24,114 bases of DNA, taken from assembly GCA_003133265.1 (NCBI GenBank), contig PKWQ01000027.1:449-24562 (forward strand), written 5' to 3'. Both the position numbers and the translations under genes were made by a program. The stretch is from Acetobacteraceae bacterium. GTDB taxonomy: Bacteria; Pseudomonadota; Alphaproteobacteria; Acetobacterales; Acetobacteraceae. Below the pieces are notes generated by a model that did not search any database, was not told the DNA's origin, and was given only the letters and a program-made list of their open reading frames with translations. Every line of letters begins with the position of its first letter. Within the stretch, counting starts at the first letter, position 1. This document shows positions 15,109 through 23,867 of the stretch, piece after piece.

Positions 15109-15289
15109 GATGGATGTCTCCCAAAATCGCCCCTGATACCCCATGATCGCCGAATCCCGCGCGAGCGCAATCTTGCCTCTACGGTCACTGTCCTAGAATA
15201 CACTCCGGGGTAAAGCCGGTGATTCCCGAACAGATCCTTGCGGGCCGCAATTGTTCAACGTAAACATAGCGCTACATAGCTGCGCGACA

Positions 15290-16243
15290 TCACCCGACGA
15301 TGTCGTCCTTGGACTCAGGCACGCCAGAGTCCGGATTACGCGCCCATGTGCCGGAGCCCAGCACACCATGTACAGAGGCCAGTCGGCGGACCGCATGTTC
15401 GGCCAACACCTGCGCCTCCGACAAAGTCGCTTCGTCGGTCGCGTTCTCCGCGATATCCATATAACGTTCGAACGCGTCTTCCAAAATCTTGAGCCCATCG
15501 CGCACGGACTCGGCGCGCATGCTTTGCAACGGGAATGCGGTGGCGTGCGGCAGTCGCGCTGCGAGCGCACGACCGAGATCGTCCTCCTCATCGGCGGCAT
15601 GATCGAACAATGCCGCCACCGCCGATCCCTCCAGCGTCGCCAGGCGCGTGGCAAGCGCGCGATGTGCCGCAGCGGCGGCACGCTCCATCGGTACCGTTAG
15701 CACCATCAGTTCGTCCACCGAGTCGGGCTGTCGGATGGCTGGGAGGTTCGATGAGGCATTCCGCCACGCCTTACGCCGTTCACGTCGCAACAGGCTGGCA
15801 TGGCCGAGTTCGTCCAAGGCGAATTGCTCCGCGAGACGTTGCAGCGCCGGCGTAGCCGCCGAAGCGGCAACATAGGTGTAGAAGACGAAGGCGCGTTCTT
15901 CGTTCCGCACCGCAATGGCCAACGCGCGGTAGGGTGAAAGCCCTGCGCTGCGTGCCTCCTCCTCGTCGAAGTTCTCAGGCACTTCCCAAGGCATGTTGGT
16001 TGGATCTGGCGGGTGCCCCGTGATCCCTGTCGCACGCGCTTCGACCTCCGCCGCGTGTTTGTCTTCTATCTCAGCCAGAAAGGTAAACAGCGCACCGAGC
16101 GACTCTTCGTTCTGGATGCGCATGCGCGCCGCCAGCTCCCGGTAGCGACGGCCAGCCTCGCGCTCCATTGCGTGGGCGATCGCGACCAGTTGTTCGGCCG
16201 AGGCGACCTTTCCGGGCAGCGCGATCTTCAGTGGAGGCAGCAT
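15290..16243 (-). CDS. Ferritin-like diiron protein (rubrerythrin/erythrin type)
   Basis: The 317-residue protein has a complete diiron four-helix bundle in its first half. Helix 1 has Glu29 in AMEREAGRRYRELA, helix 2 has E60-x-x-H63 in AEIEDKHAAEVEA, helix 3 has Glu116 in RNEERAFVFYTYVA, and helix 4 has E145-x-x-H148 in FALDELGHASLL. The second half is another helical region (about 185-290) with only partial ExxH-like remnants, perhaps a degenerate repeat. No rubredoxin domain is present. Such proteins scavenge peroxide or handle iron. ATG 16243 is chosen because GGAGGA lies about 7 nt upstream, while the frame is open back to 16363. It is transcribed divergently from nosR across a 210-nt gap. 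Confidence 0.87.
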   Translation of the reverse strand: MLPPLKIALPGKVASAEQLVAIAHAMEREAGRRYRELAARMRIQNEESLGALFTFLAEIEDKHAAEVEARATGITGHPPDPTNMPWEVPENFDEEEARSAGLSPYRALAIAVRNEERAFVFYTYVAASAATPALQRLAEQFALDELGHASLLRRERRKAWRNASSNLPAIRQPDSVDELMVLTVPMERAAAAAHRALATRLATLEGSAVAALFDHAADEEDDLGRALAARLPHATAFPLQSMRAESVRDGLKILEDAFERYMDIAENATDEATLSEAQVLAEHAVRRLASVHGVLGSGTWARNPDSGVPESKDDIVG

Positions 16244-16311
16244 TGTTTGTCTCCTCCGCCATTCGGCGTACGCGCAGCTTAGCCGTGAATGGCACATTCC
16301 GCACGGGCTTT

Positions 16312-16342
16312 GGCGCGCCCCATGCGCTTTGGATGGCGCGCC
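16312..16342. repeat. Two GGCGCGCC palindromes upstream of nosR
   Basis: Identical 8-bp palindromes occupy 16312-16319 and 16335-16342, 23 bp apart, in the gap between the divergent ferritin-like gene and nosR. With flanking CCAT/ATGG they can also fold as one imperfect hairpin. The spacing of about two helical turns could suit a dimeric regulator, but chance in GC-rich DNA cannot be excluded. Confidence 0.25.
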
Positions 16343-16441
16343 GTGGCCGCTGGACCTGCACACCAGACTGTCCTATGGATTACGCGCCATGATACGAATT
16401 CTTGCGGCAATGCCACTTGGAGCAAACACACTGCCCAAGGA

Positions 16442-16447
16442 TATAAT
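16442..16447 (+). promoter_or_regulatory. Perfect TATAAT -10 element for nosR
   Basis: TATAAT lies six bases before the ATG at 16454, in an AT-rich patch unlike the surrounding DNA. TTGGAG at 16417-16422 could be a -35 element with a rather long 19-nt spacer. Transcription would then start at about 16454, giving an mRNA with almost no leader. Confidence 0.4.
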
Positions 16448-16453
16448 AACATT

Positions 16454-18742
16454 ATGACTGATATGCCTGCTGCGTTCGCATCCCGTCCTAGGGTGCGTGC
16501 TATTTGCTCTTTGTCAATTTTTCTCGCAATGTTACTGCTTGGACTGACGCCAGCACGGGCGCAGTCGGGTGGCCACCTCGACGATTTTCTCAAGCAAGCG
16601 CAACTTTCCGATGTGTTTCCGGGTGCAGACCGGCTGGGCCCGGTGGATGGTGATCGGCCCGTCGCGACCGCGTATCGTGGCGACCATGCCATGGGGTATG
16701 TCTATCTGAATTCCGATGTCGTCAGCTCAACCGGCTACTCCGGCAAGCCGATCCGCATACTGGTCGGGATCGACCTCAACGGCCGTATCGTCGGCGCTAA
16801 ATTGGTCGAACACCACGAGCCCATCGTGCTTATCGGCATTCCACCGGCCAAACTGACTGCATTCATACGGGCTTATGTCGGTCTGGACATCGGTAAATCC
16901 CCAGAGACAGCGGTCAATGGAATGCCGGCGGATATCATCAGCGGCGCCACGGTTACCACGATGGTGATCGGCGACAGTATCACTCGATCAGCGATTCGGA
17001 TCGCCCAGTCACGCGGCCTGGGAACCGCGCAGGCAGTGCTCTCGCCGGCCGCGACCGTGAGGCGGCTGGACACATCCAAGGTATCGATCGAGCCTTGGCA
17101 GAACCTGCTGGGCGACGGCTCGGTACGCCGGTTGTTGCTGACCGTAGCTGATGTAAATGCTGCCTTTGCGAAATCCGCCAACCCGCTCGCCGCGCAGCAT
17201 CCAGAGGAAGGCCCCGATAGCGACAATTTCATCGACCTCTACGTCGCGGAAGCGAGCGTGCCCAGCATTGGCCGAAGCCTGCTGGGCGAGCCTGAGTATC
17301 AACGCCTTAAAGACCGCCTGCAGCCCGGCCAGCAGGCAATCCTGATCGCTGGCAGCGGCCGGTATTCATTCAAAGGCTCGGGCTATGTGCGTGGTGGCAT
17401 CTTCGATCGCATCCAGCTGGTGCAGAACGACAACATCATCCGCTTCCATGACCGGGACCACCAGCGGATCGGTGATCTTGCCGCGGACGGAGCGCCGAGC
17501 TTTCCGGAAATTGGTCTGTTCACCATACCTCCTGGCGAAAAGTTCGATCCCACCGCGCCCTGGCGCCTGATCCTGCTGGCCCAACGCGCGATTGGCGCCC
17601 GCGACAAGGCGTTTTTGACCTTCGACGTCACATACACACTGCCAGCCAATTATACGATTGAGGAAAAGCCGACGGCAGCTGCACCACTCCCCCCCGCGCC
17701 GGCGTCTTCCGCGAAGACTGAAACCGAGGCCCAAATGCCTACCTTGCGGATGATATTCTCCGCAACCCCGGGTGAACCTCTGTGGGTTCGCGTCTGGCGG
17801 GCGAAGATCGGGCAGGTTCTTGTTCTGTCGGTGGCATTGCTGGCACTGACCGCCATTTTCTTTTTCCAGGATATATTGCTCCGAAAGCCCATGCTCTATC
17901 GCCGCCTGCGGCTGGCATTTCTCACTTTCACCCTGCTGTGGATCGGCTGGTATGCTGACGCGCAACTGTCCGTAGTGAACATCCTTGCCTTCGCCAACGC
18001 ATTGCGCACGGATTTTCGCTGGGACTATTTCCTGATGGACCCGCTTATTTTCATTCTCTGGTTCGCGGTCGCCGCCGCCATGCTGTTCTGGGGTCGCGGG
18101 GCGTACTGCGGCTGGCTATGTCCATTTGGCGCGTTGCAGGAACTCTTGAGCGCGGTCGCGAAAAAGCTTCGGATTCCGCAGCTTCCTATGCCGTTCGGCA
18201 TCCATCAGCGACTGTGGCCGATCAAGTACATTATTTTTCTGGTAATGTTTGGTCTGTCGCTATACTATTTGTCATTGAGTGAGGAACTTGCTGAGATCGA
18301 ACCGTTCAAGACAGTAGTCATCCTGCATTTCATGCGGGAATGGCCCTTTGTGCTGTATGCGGTGGTGTTGCTGTCCGCCGGACTGTTCGTTGAGCGGTTT
18401 TTCTGCCGCTACCTCTGTCCGCTCGGAGCCGCGTTGGCAATACCCGCTAAGCTGCGCATGTTCGACTGGCTGCGGCGATATCGCGAATGCGGCAACCCGT
18501 GTCAACGCTGTGCCAACGAGTGTCCCGTGCAGGCCATCCATCCCGAAGGTCACATCAATCCCAACGAATGCATTCAGTGCCTGCACTGTCAGGAGCTATA
18601 TCATGACGACCATCGCTGTCCGGTCATGATTCAGCGCCGGCTGAAGAACGAACGCCGCGCGGCGGTGATCGGCAGTCCGCCGCCGCTGCCGGGGAAGCCG
18701 GCGCCGGGTACCAGGCCACCCCTATCCGCGCCGACGAGCTAG
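16454..18742 (+). CDS. nosR: NosR, nitrous oxide reductase electron-transfer and expression protein
   Basis: The 762-residue polytopic flavo-iron-sulfur protein starts with a signal peptide or first helix (about 12-36, ending ARAQ). A periplasmic FMN-binding domain follows with the flavinylation motif DIISGATVT (about 160-168). About five membrane helices begin near residue 452, with the Cys motifs CGWLCP (552-557) and CRYLCP (651-656) at their ends. Two cytoplasmic 4Fe-4S motifs are complete: C679-x3-C683-x2-C686-x3-C690 and C706-x2-C709-x2-C712-x9-C722. NosR passes quinol electrons toward NosZ and is needed for nos expression. Length is normal. ATG 16454 lacks a good ribosome site and follows a TATAAT closely; ATG 16463 is an alternative. 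nosZ follows 91 nt downstream, with its own operator between. Confidence 0.96.
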   Translation: MTDMPAAFASRPRVRAICSLSIFLAMLLLGLTPARAQSGGHLDDFLKQAQLSDVFPGADRLGPVDGDRPVATAYRGDHAMGYVYLNSDVVSSTGYSGKPIRILVGIDLNGRIVGAKLVEHHEPIVLIGIPPAKLTAFIRAYVGLDIGKSPETAVNGMPADIISGATVTTMVIGDSITRSAIRIAQSRGLGTAQAVLSPAATVRRLDTSKVSIEPWQNLLGDGSVRRLLLTVADVNAAFAKSANPLAAQHPEEGPDSDNFIDLYVAEASVPSIGRSLLGEPEYQRLKDRLQPGQQAILIAGSGRYSFKGSGYVRGGIFDRIQLVQNDNIIRFHDRDHQRIGDLAADGAPSFPEIGLFTIPPGEKFDPTAPWRLILLAQRAIGARDKAFLTFDVTYTLPANYTIEEKPTAAAPLPPAPASSAKTETEAQMPTLRMIFSATPGEPLWVRVWRAKIGQVLVLSVALLALTAIFFFQDILLRKPMLYRRLRLAFLTFTLLWIGWYADAQLSVVNILAFANALRTDFRWDYFLMDPLIFILWFAVAAAMLFWGRGAYCGWLCPFGALQELLSAVAKKLRIPQLPMPFGIHQRLWPIKYIIFLVMFGLSLYYLSLSEELAEIEPFKTVVILHFMREWPFVLYAVVLLSAGLFVERFFCRYLCPLGAALAIPAKLRMFDWLRRYRECGNPCQRCANECPVQAIHPEGHINPNECIQCLHCQELYHDDHRCPVMIQRRLKNERRAAVIGSPPPLPGKPAPGTRPPLSAPTS

Positions 18743-18759
18743 CGTAAAATCCATACAGA

Positions 18760-18773
18760 TTGCGCTAACACAA
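18760..18773 (+). promoter_or_regulatory. NnrR-type operator between nosR and nosZ
   Basis: TTGCGCTAACACAA is a perfect TTGCG-N4-CACAA dyad, 18 nt after the nosR stop and 60 nt before the nosZ start. A weak TTTATC (18799-18804) lies near the -10 distance. It predicts an NO-induced promoter for nosZDFYL that does not include nosR. Confidence 0.8.
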
Positions 18774-18833
18774 AGACACTCTGCTGTTCCAATGCGAATT
18801 TATCGATGTGCGCCCAATGGAAAGGACTCCACG

Positions 18834-20807
18834 ATGTCATCCGAAGAACCGCAGCGCCCCCCGTCCCATCCGATCCAAGATTCTGGTGAGGCCAAACCGG
18901 ATCAGCCAAGCAGCGTAGGAAGACGTGGTCTGCTCGCGGGCACGGCAACCATCGCCGGACTCGCTGGCGCCGGCGCGGGGGGATTCGTGGCACTCTCGCG
19001 CGCTGCGATGGCCCAGTCGCGTGCAGCCGCCGGAGCCCAGAGCGTCGAGGTAAAGCCAGGCGATCTCGATGAGTATTACGGGTTCAACAGCAGCGGCCAG
19101 ACGGGAGAGGTGCGCATCATGGGCATCCCCTCGATGCGCGAGTTCATGCGCATTCCCGTGTTCAATCGTGACAGCGCGACCGGTTGGGGCCTGACCAACG
19201 AAAGCCGCAAGATCCTCACGGAAGGATTGTTGCCCGATTCGCGCAAATTCCTGGAAAGCCGCGGTGGCAGCTTCGTGAACGGCGACGCGCACCATCCGCA
19301 CATGTCTTTTACGGATGGCACGTATGACGGGCGCTATTTGTTCATCAATGACAAGGCGAACTGCCGCGTTGCCCGGATTCGTTGCGATGTCATGAAGTGC
19401 GACAAGATCATCGAGATCCCGAACGCGTCCGACATCCATGGTTTGCGGCCGCAAAAATTTCCCCGCACCGGCTATGTCTTTGCCAATAGCGAGCATATCA
19501 TTCCTATCCCGAATGATGGATCCGTACTTAACGACGACAAGAGCAAATATTGGTCGGTCTATACCGCCATCGACGGCGACACGATGAAAGTCGCCTGGCA
19601 GGTGCTGGTGGACGGCAACCTGGACAATACGGACGCCGACTATCAGGGCAAGTACTCGTTTTCCACCTGCTACAATTCGGAAAAGGGCTTCAACCTCCCC
19701 GACATGACGTCCGCCGAACAGGATTGGGTGGTCATCTTCAACATCAAACGCATCGAGGATGCGGTGAAGAAGGGCGACTACAAAACGATGGCGGGCGTGC
19801 CCGTTGTCGACGGCCGTCACGGCTCGCGCTACACGCGCTATGTGCCGGTTTCCAGCAATCCGCACGGCATGAATACGGCGCCGGACGGCATTCACGTCGT
19901 CGCCGCCGGAAAGCTCTCGCCAACTGTCACCGTGATGGACGTGCGCCTGTTCGACGATCTGTTCGACGACAAGATCAAGCCGCGCGATGTCGTAGTGGCG
20001 GAACCAGAGATCGGCCTGGGTCCGCTGCATACCGCGTATGACGGCAAGGGCAATGCCTTCACCACGACATTCATCGACAGCCAGGTGGTGAAGTGGAATA
20101 TCGACAAGGCACGGCGTGCCTTCAAGGGGGAGAAAGTCGACCCGATCCTGCAGAAGATCGATGTCCATTACCAGCCAGGCCACAACCACACCTCCATGGG
20201 AGAGACCAAGGAAGCCGATGGAAAGTGGCTTATGTCGCTCAACAAATTTTCCAAGGATCGCTTCCTGCCGGTCGGGCCACTGCATCCAGAGAACGACCAG
20301 CTAATCGATATTTCTGGCGAGCAGATGAAGCTCGCACATGATGGCCCGAGCTTCGCGGAACCGCACGACATCTGCATCGTGCACCGCTCCAAGGTAAAGC
20401 CGGTGGCAATCTGGAAGCGCGACGACCCGATGTGGGAGGATGCACGCCGACAGGCCGCGAAGGACAAGGTCAAGCTTGAGGAAGCGGCCAACATCATCCG
20501 CGACGGAAACAAAGTGCGGGTCTACATGACCTCGATCGCCCCCGCTTTTAGCCTCGACAAAATCGAGGTGAAGCAGGGCGACGAAGTGACGATCACCATC
20601 ACCAACATGGATGATGTGGAGGACCTGACGCACGGGTTCACGATCATTCGCTACGGCGTGATGATGGAGATCTCACCACAGCAGACATCGTCCGTAACCT
20701 TCATCGCGGACCGGCCGGGCGTGCACTGGTACTACTGCCAGTGGTTCTGCCATGCGCTGCACATGGAGATGTCGGGACGCCTTCTGGTTGAACCGCGCAA
20801 GGTATGA
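18834..20807 (+). CDS. nosZ: Nitrous oxide reductase NosZ (TAT-exported, clade I type)
   Basis: The 657-residue enzyme reduces N2O to N2 in the periplasm. A twin-arginine signal peptide is present: R30-R31 in GRRGLLAG, a hydrophobic stretch and AMAQ. The seven-bladed propeller carries all seven histidines expected for the CuZ cluster: H153 and H154 (DAHHPH), H202 (DIHGLRPQ), H344 (SNPHGMN), H399 (GPLHTAY), H450 (GHNHTSMGE) and H511 (EPHDICIVH). Their spacing follows well-studied clade I enzymes. The C-terminal cupredoxin domain has the CuA ligands H600, C635-Q-W-F-C639, H643 and M646. ATG 18834 has AAAGGA 7 nt upstream; an earlier ATG at 18792 lies before the ribosome site and within the predicted promoter. 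Its stop overlaps nosD by 4 nt. Confidence 0.98.
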   Translation: MSSEEPQRPPSHPIQDSGEAKPDQPSSVGRRGLLAGTATIAGLAGAGAGGFVALSRAAMAQSRAAAGAQSVEVKPGDLDEYYGFNSSGQTGEVRIMGIPSMREFMRIPVFNRDSATGWGLTNESRKILTEGLLPDSRKFLESRGGSFVNGDAHHPHMSFTDGTYDGRYLFINDKANCRVARIRCDVMKCDKIIEIPNASDIHGLRPQKFPRTGYVFANSEHIIPIPNDGSVLNDDKSKYWSVYTAIDGDTMKVAWQVLVDGNLDNTDADYQGKYSFSTCYNSEKGFNLPDMTSAEQDWVVIFNIKRIEDAVKKGDYKTMAGVPVVDGRHGSRYTRYVPVSSNPHGMNTAPDGIHVVAAGKLSPTVTVMDVRLFDDLFDDKIKPRDVVVAEPEIGLGPLHTAYDGKGNAFTTTFIDSQVVKWNIDKARRAFKGEKVDPILQKIDVHYQPGHNHTSMGETKEADGKWLMSLNKFSKDRFLPVGPLHPENDQLIDISGEQMKLAHDGPSFAEPHDICIVHRSKVKPVAIWKRDDPMWEDARRQAAKDKVKLEEAANIIRDGNKVRVYMTSIAPAFSLDKIEVKQGDEVTITITNMDDVEDLTHGFTIIRYGVMMEISPQQTSSVTFIADRPGVHWYYCQWFCHALHMEMSGRLLVEPRKV

Positions 20808-22123
20808 AGCAACGGCTGCCATATCGCCTGGAATTGTTTGCCGGCGCTTGCGCCAGTTGCTGCCTGGTTTTCGCCGCGTCGACGTTCGCGGCGAGGATCG
20901 ATGTACCTGCGGGCGATCATCTCCGGGCGGCCACCGCCGCTGCGGCGCCCGGAGATGTTCTCGTGCTCGCATCCGGCGTGCATGACGGTCCGGTGCGGAT
21001 CGACCATGCATTGTCGCTGGAAGGTGAGCCCGGCGCTATCGTCGATGGACATGGACAGGGAAGCACGATCGAGGTAACTGCACCGAATGTCAGCATCAGG
21101 CATCTGAGCATCCGTGGGTCTGGGCGCAGCCTGGCGCAGATGGATGCCGGCGTGTTTCTGAACCAGAATGCCGCCGGCGCGGTGGTTGAAGCCAACGAAC
21201 TCACGGATAACCTCGTGGGAGTCTACGTGCACGGTGCGCCAGGGGCGATCGTACGAGCCAATCGGATCACGGGATGGGTCGCGCCGAACTTGAACGACAG
21301 CGGCAACGGGGTCTATGTCTGGAATGCGCCGGGCGCGCAGATCATCGATAACGATATTGACGGCGGGCGTGACGGCATTTTCACCACCACCAGCCGGAAC
21401 AACGTCTTCCACGGCAACCGGATGCATGGCGTCCGCTTTGCTGTCCACTACATGTACACGCAGGACAGCGAGGTAAGCGACAACGTCTCAGTCGGCAACC
21501 ACGCCGGTTTCGTCATCATGTATTCCGACCGCCTGACGGTGCGCGGCAACGTCTCCGATGGTGATCGCGATCACGACATGCTCTTCAACTTTGCCAACGG
21601 ATCGCGGATCGAAGGCAACGCGGTGCTGCATGGCGGGGACCAGTGCGTCTTCATCTACAACGCCAACAAGAATCGCTTCGTCGGCAACTGGTTCGAGGGG
21701 TGCCGCATCGGCATTCACTTCACCGCCGGGTCCGAGCGCAATGTGATGACCGGGAATGCCTTCGTCGGCAACCAGACCCAGGTTATGTACGTAGGCACCC
21801 GCAATCTGGACTGGTCGGAGCACGGCCGGGGCAATTACTGGAGCGACAATCCGGCGTTCGATCTGAATGGTGATGGCATCGCCGATACCGCCTATCGTCC
21901 GAACGACCTAGTGGATCAGGTGGTCTGGCGTTATCCGGCGGCGAAACTGCTGCTGAACAGCCCGGCAGTGCAACTCGTCCGCTGGGCACAGTCGGCCTTT
22001 CCCAACCTGCATCCGGGCGGAGTGATCGACAGCGCCCCGCTGATGCGCCCGCCCGAGGTGTCTGCCGCACATTATCACGACACGTCGCGGCCTCCCCTAC
22101 CGGCGGCGGAAGCCGGGCCATGA
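20804..22123 (+). CDS. nosD: NosD, periplasmic copper-site assembly protein
   Basis: The 439-residue protein has an N-terminal signal peptide (about 1-29, ending STFAA). A right-handed parallel beta-helix of CASH-type repeats follows, seen as many short strands with N and G turns such as GNGVYVWNAPGAQIIDNDI, NRMHGVRFAVHYMYTQDSEV and GNYWSDNPAFDLNGDGIADT, the last being a NosD hallmark. NosD works with the NosFY transporter to mature the CuZ site of NosZ, probably by handling a sulfur species or copper. The ATG overlaps the nosZ stop (ATGA) and the end overlaps the nosF start, so translation is coupled. No missing regions are apparent. Confidence 0.96.
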   Translation: MKQRLPYRLELFAGACASCCLVFAASTFAARIDVPAGDHLRAATAAAAPGDVLVLASGVHDGPVRIDHALSLEGEPGAIVDGHGQGSTIEVTAPNVSIRHLSIRGSGRSLAQMDAGVFLNQNAAGAVVEANELTDNLVGVYVHGAPGAIVRANRITGWVAPNLNDSGNGVYVWNAPGAQIIDNDIDGGRDGIFTTTSRNNVFHGNRMHGVRFAVHYMYTQDSEVSDNVSVGNHAGFVIMYSDRLTVRGNVSDGDRDHDMLFNFANGSRIEGNAVLHGGDQCVFIYNANKNRFVGNWFEGCRIGIHFTAGSERNVMTGNAFVGNQTQVMYVGTRNLDWSEHGRGNYWSDNPAFDLNGDGIADTAYRPNDLVDQVVWRYPAAKLLLNSPAVQLVRWAQSAFPNLHPGGVIDSAPLMRPPEVSAAHYHDTSRPPLPAAEAGP

Positions 22124-23040
22124 CGAGCCCTTCCGTGCGGCTCGTCGGCGTCTCAAAGCATTACGGCACCTTACATGCCGTCGCCGGACTGGATCTTGAA
22201 CTGCATCAGGCCGAACGCGTTGCCCTGGTCGGTCACAACGGCGCAGGCAAGAGCACGTTGATCAAGCTGATGCTCGGTGTGATCCGGCCGACCGAGGGGC
22301 ATGTCGAGGTGCTGGGCGTCGACCCCGCGCATCATGCCTTCGCAGCCGTGCGGATGTCGATGGGCTTCCTGCCGGAGAACGTGGTGTTTCCGCCATCAAT
22401 GACGGGTGCGGAGGTGCTGTCCTTCTATGCGCGGCTGAAGCGTCAGCCGGTTTCGCGCAATCGGGCGCTGCTGGAGCGCGTTGGCATCGCTGCGGCGGCT
22501 AGTCGCCCAGTCCGCACCTACTCCAAGGGCATGCGACAGCGTCTGGGCTTGGCGCAGGCATTGATTGGCGAACCGCGCGTACTGCTGCTGGATGAGCCCA
22601 CAACCGGTCTCGACCCCGCATCGCGCCAGAGTTTCTATGAGATCGTGGCCGAGTTCGGCCAGAAAGGCACGACCGTGTTGCTGTCGTCTCACGTGCTGGC
22701 TGAGATCGAGCACCAGGCGGATCGTGTGGTCATGCTGGACCACGGCCGCAAGGTCGCCGACGGCACGCTGTCGGATTTGCGTCGCCTGTCCGGATTTCCC
22801 ACGTGCATCAGGATCGGTCTGCCAAGCGGCGTGCGGTTTCATCCGGAGCTTCCGGCGGGCATGGCGGAATGCCGGGACCTCGATGAGCGAACCATGGAGA
22901 TCCGGTGCTCCGATGCGAGCAAACTCGATGTCCTGCGGTATTTGCTGGATGCCGCCGTTCCGCTCGCCGATATCGAAATCGCACCGCCATCGCTCGACGA
23001 TATCTATGTCGATATCCTGCGGCGGATGGCGGCGGAATGA
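22120..23040 (+). CDS. nosF: NosF, ABC transporter ATPase
   Basis: The 306-residue cytoplasmic ATPase has Walker A GHNGAGKST (38-46), an ABC signature degenerated to YSKGMRQRLGLAQAL (from 134), Walker B VLLLDEP (154-160) followed by TTGLDP, and the switch His in LLSSHVLAEIE. The SKGM signature in place of LSGG is usual for NosF and related ABC-2 ATPases. It energises the NosFY exporter for CuZ-site assembly, with NosD as the periplasmic partner. It overlaps nosD and nosY by 4 nt each. Confidence 0.96.
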   Translation: MTSPSVRLVGVSKHYGTLHAVAGLDLELHQAERVALVGHNGAGKSTLIKLMLGVIRPTEGHVEVLGVDPAHHAFAAVRMSMGFLPENVVFPPSMTGAEVLSFYARLKRQPVSRNRALLERVGIAAAASRPVRTYSKGMRQRLGLAQALIGEPRVLLLDEPTTGLDPASRQSFYEIVAEFGQKGTTVLLSSHVLAEIEHQADRVVMLDHGRKVADGTLSDLRRLSGFPTCIRIGLPSGVRFHPELPAGMAECRDLDERTMEIRCSDASKLDVLRYLLDAAVPLADIEIAPPSLDDIYVDILRRMAAE

Positions 23041-23867
23041 GGCCCGTCCTGATTATGGTCGGTCGTGAATTTCGTGACGGCCTTCGCAACCGCCGTGTCG
23101 TCGGCACAACATTGCTGATGGCGGCGCTGTCATTGACCCTCGCTCTGCTCGGAAGTGCTCCCACCGGAACGGTGGGGACCAGCGCCCTGTCGGTCACCGT
23201 CGTGAGCCTGTCCAGCCTGACGATTTTCCTAGTGCCGCTGATTGCGCTGCTGATTTCGTATGACGCGATCGCTGGCGAGGTGGATCGTGGCACCATGCTG
23301 CTGCTGCTATCCTACCCGGTGACACGCTGGCAGATTCTTACCGGCAAGTTCATCGGACATGTCTGTATCCTCACGCTCGCTACCATTCTCGGTTATGGCG
23401 CTGCCGGCGTGGCCGTGAGCTTCGCCAACGGTGTCGCCGAGCAAGGCGCCGCCGCGTCTTTCGCGGTGATGATAGGCAGCAGCGTGTTGCTCGGGGCGGC
23501 GTTCATCGCACTTGGCTATGTTGTCAGCGTATTGGTGTTGGATCCGCGCACCGCAGGGGGCATCGCCATTGGCCTTTGGCTGTTCTTTGTCGTGCTCTAC
23601 GATATGGCATTGCTTGGCCTGCTCATCGCGGACCAGGGCAAGAACATCACGACAGGCGTGCTGAGTGTGATGCTGCTCGCCAATCCCGCCGACATCTACC
23701 GATTGCTCAACCTTACTGGCTTCTCCAACATCAGCACGTTGTCTGGCATGGCCGGTTTGTCGGCCCAGGTGATGCTTAGTGGGACCGCACTGGTAGGTGC
23801 GCTCGTTGCCTGGATCGTCGTGCCGCTCTCTGCCGCGGGCCTGATCTTCGCACGGAGGCAAATGTGA
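23037..23867 (+). CDS. nosY: NosY, ABC transporter permease
   Basis: The 276-residue inner-membrane protein has about six hydrophobic segments. It opens MRPVLIMVGREFRDGLRNRR, the usual amphipathic start of NosY/ABC-2 permeases, and has the coupling stretch IAGEVDRGTMLLLLSYPVTR followed by a Gly-rich helix. The start at 23037 overlaps the nosF stop (ATGA), although the frame is open back to 22905. It forms the membrane channel of NosFY. The stop TGA overlaps the GTG start of nosL. Confidence 0.95.
   Translation: MRPVLIMVGREFRDGLRNRRVVGTTLLMAALSLTLALLGSAPTGTVGTSALSVTVVSLSSLTIFLVPLIALLISYDAIAGEVDRGTMLLLLSYPVTRWQILTGKFIGHVCILTLATILGYGAAGVAVSFANGVAEQGAAASFAVMIGSSVLLGAAFIALGYVVSVLVLDPRTAGGIAIGLWLFFVVLYDMALLGLLIADQGKNITTGVLSVMLLANPADIYRLLNLTGFSNISTLSGMAGLSAQVMLSGTALVGALVAWIVVPLSAAGLIFARRQM

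Noticed and set aside
15238..15250. TTGCGGGCCGCAA, a palindrome resembling an NnrR/FNR half-site pair
   Set aside because: The spacer is three bases, not four, so the half-sites are out of register for a CRP/FNR-family dimer.
16402..16415. TTGCGGCAATGCCA upstream of nosR as a fifth NnrR box
   Set aside because: Only the left half matches; the right half TGCCA differs from CACAA at three positions.
18837..20285. A 482-codon minus-strand frame opposite nosZ
   Set aside because: It mirrors the codon structure of nosZ, whose motifs are complete, and has no recognisable domain.
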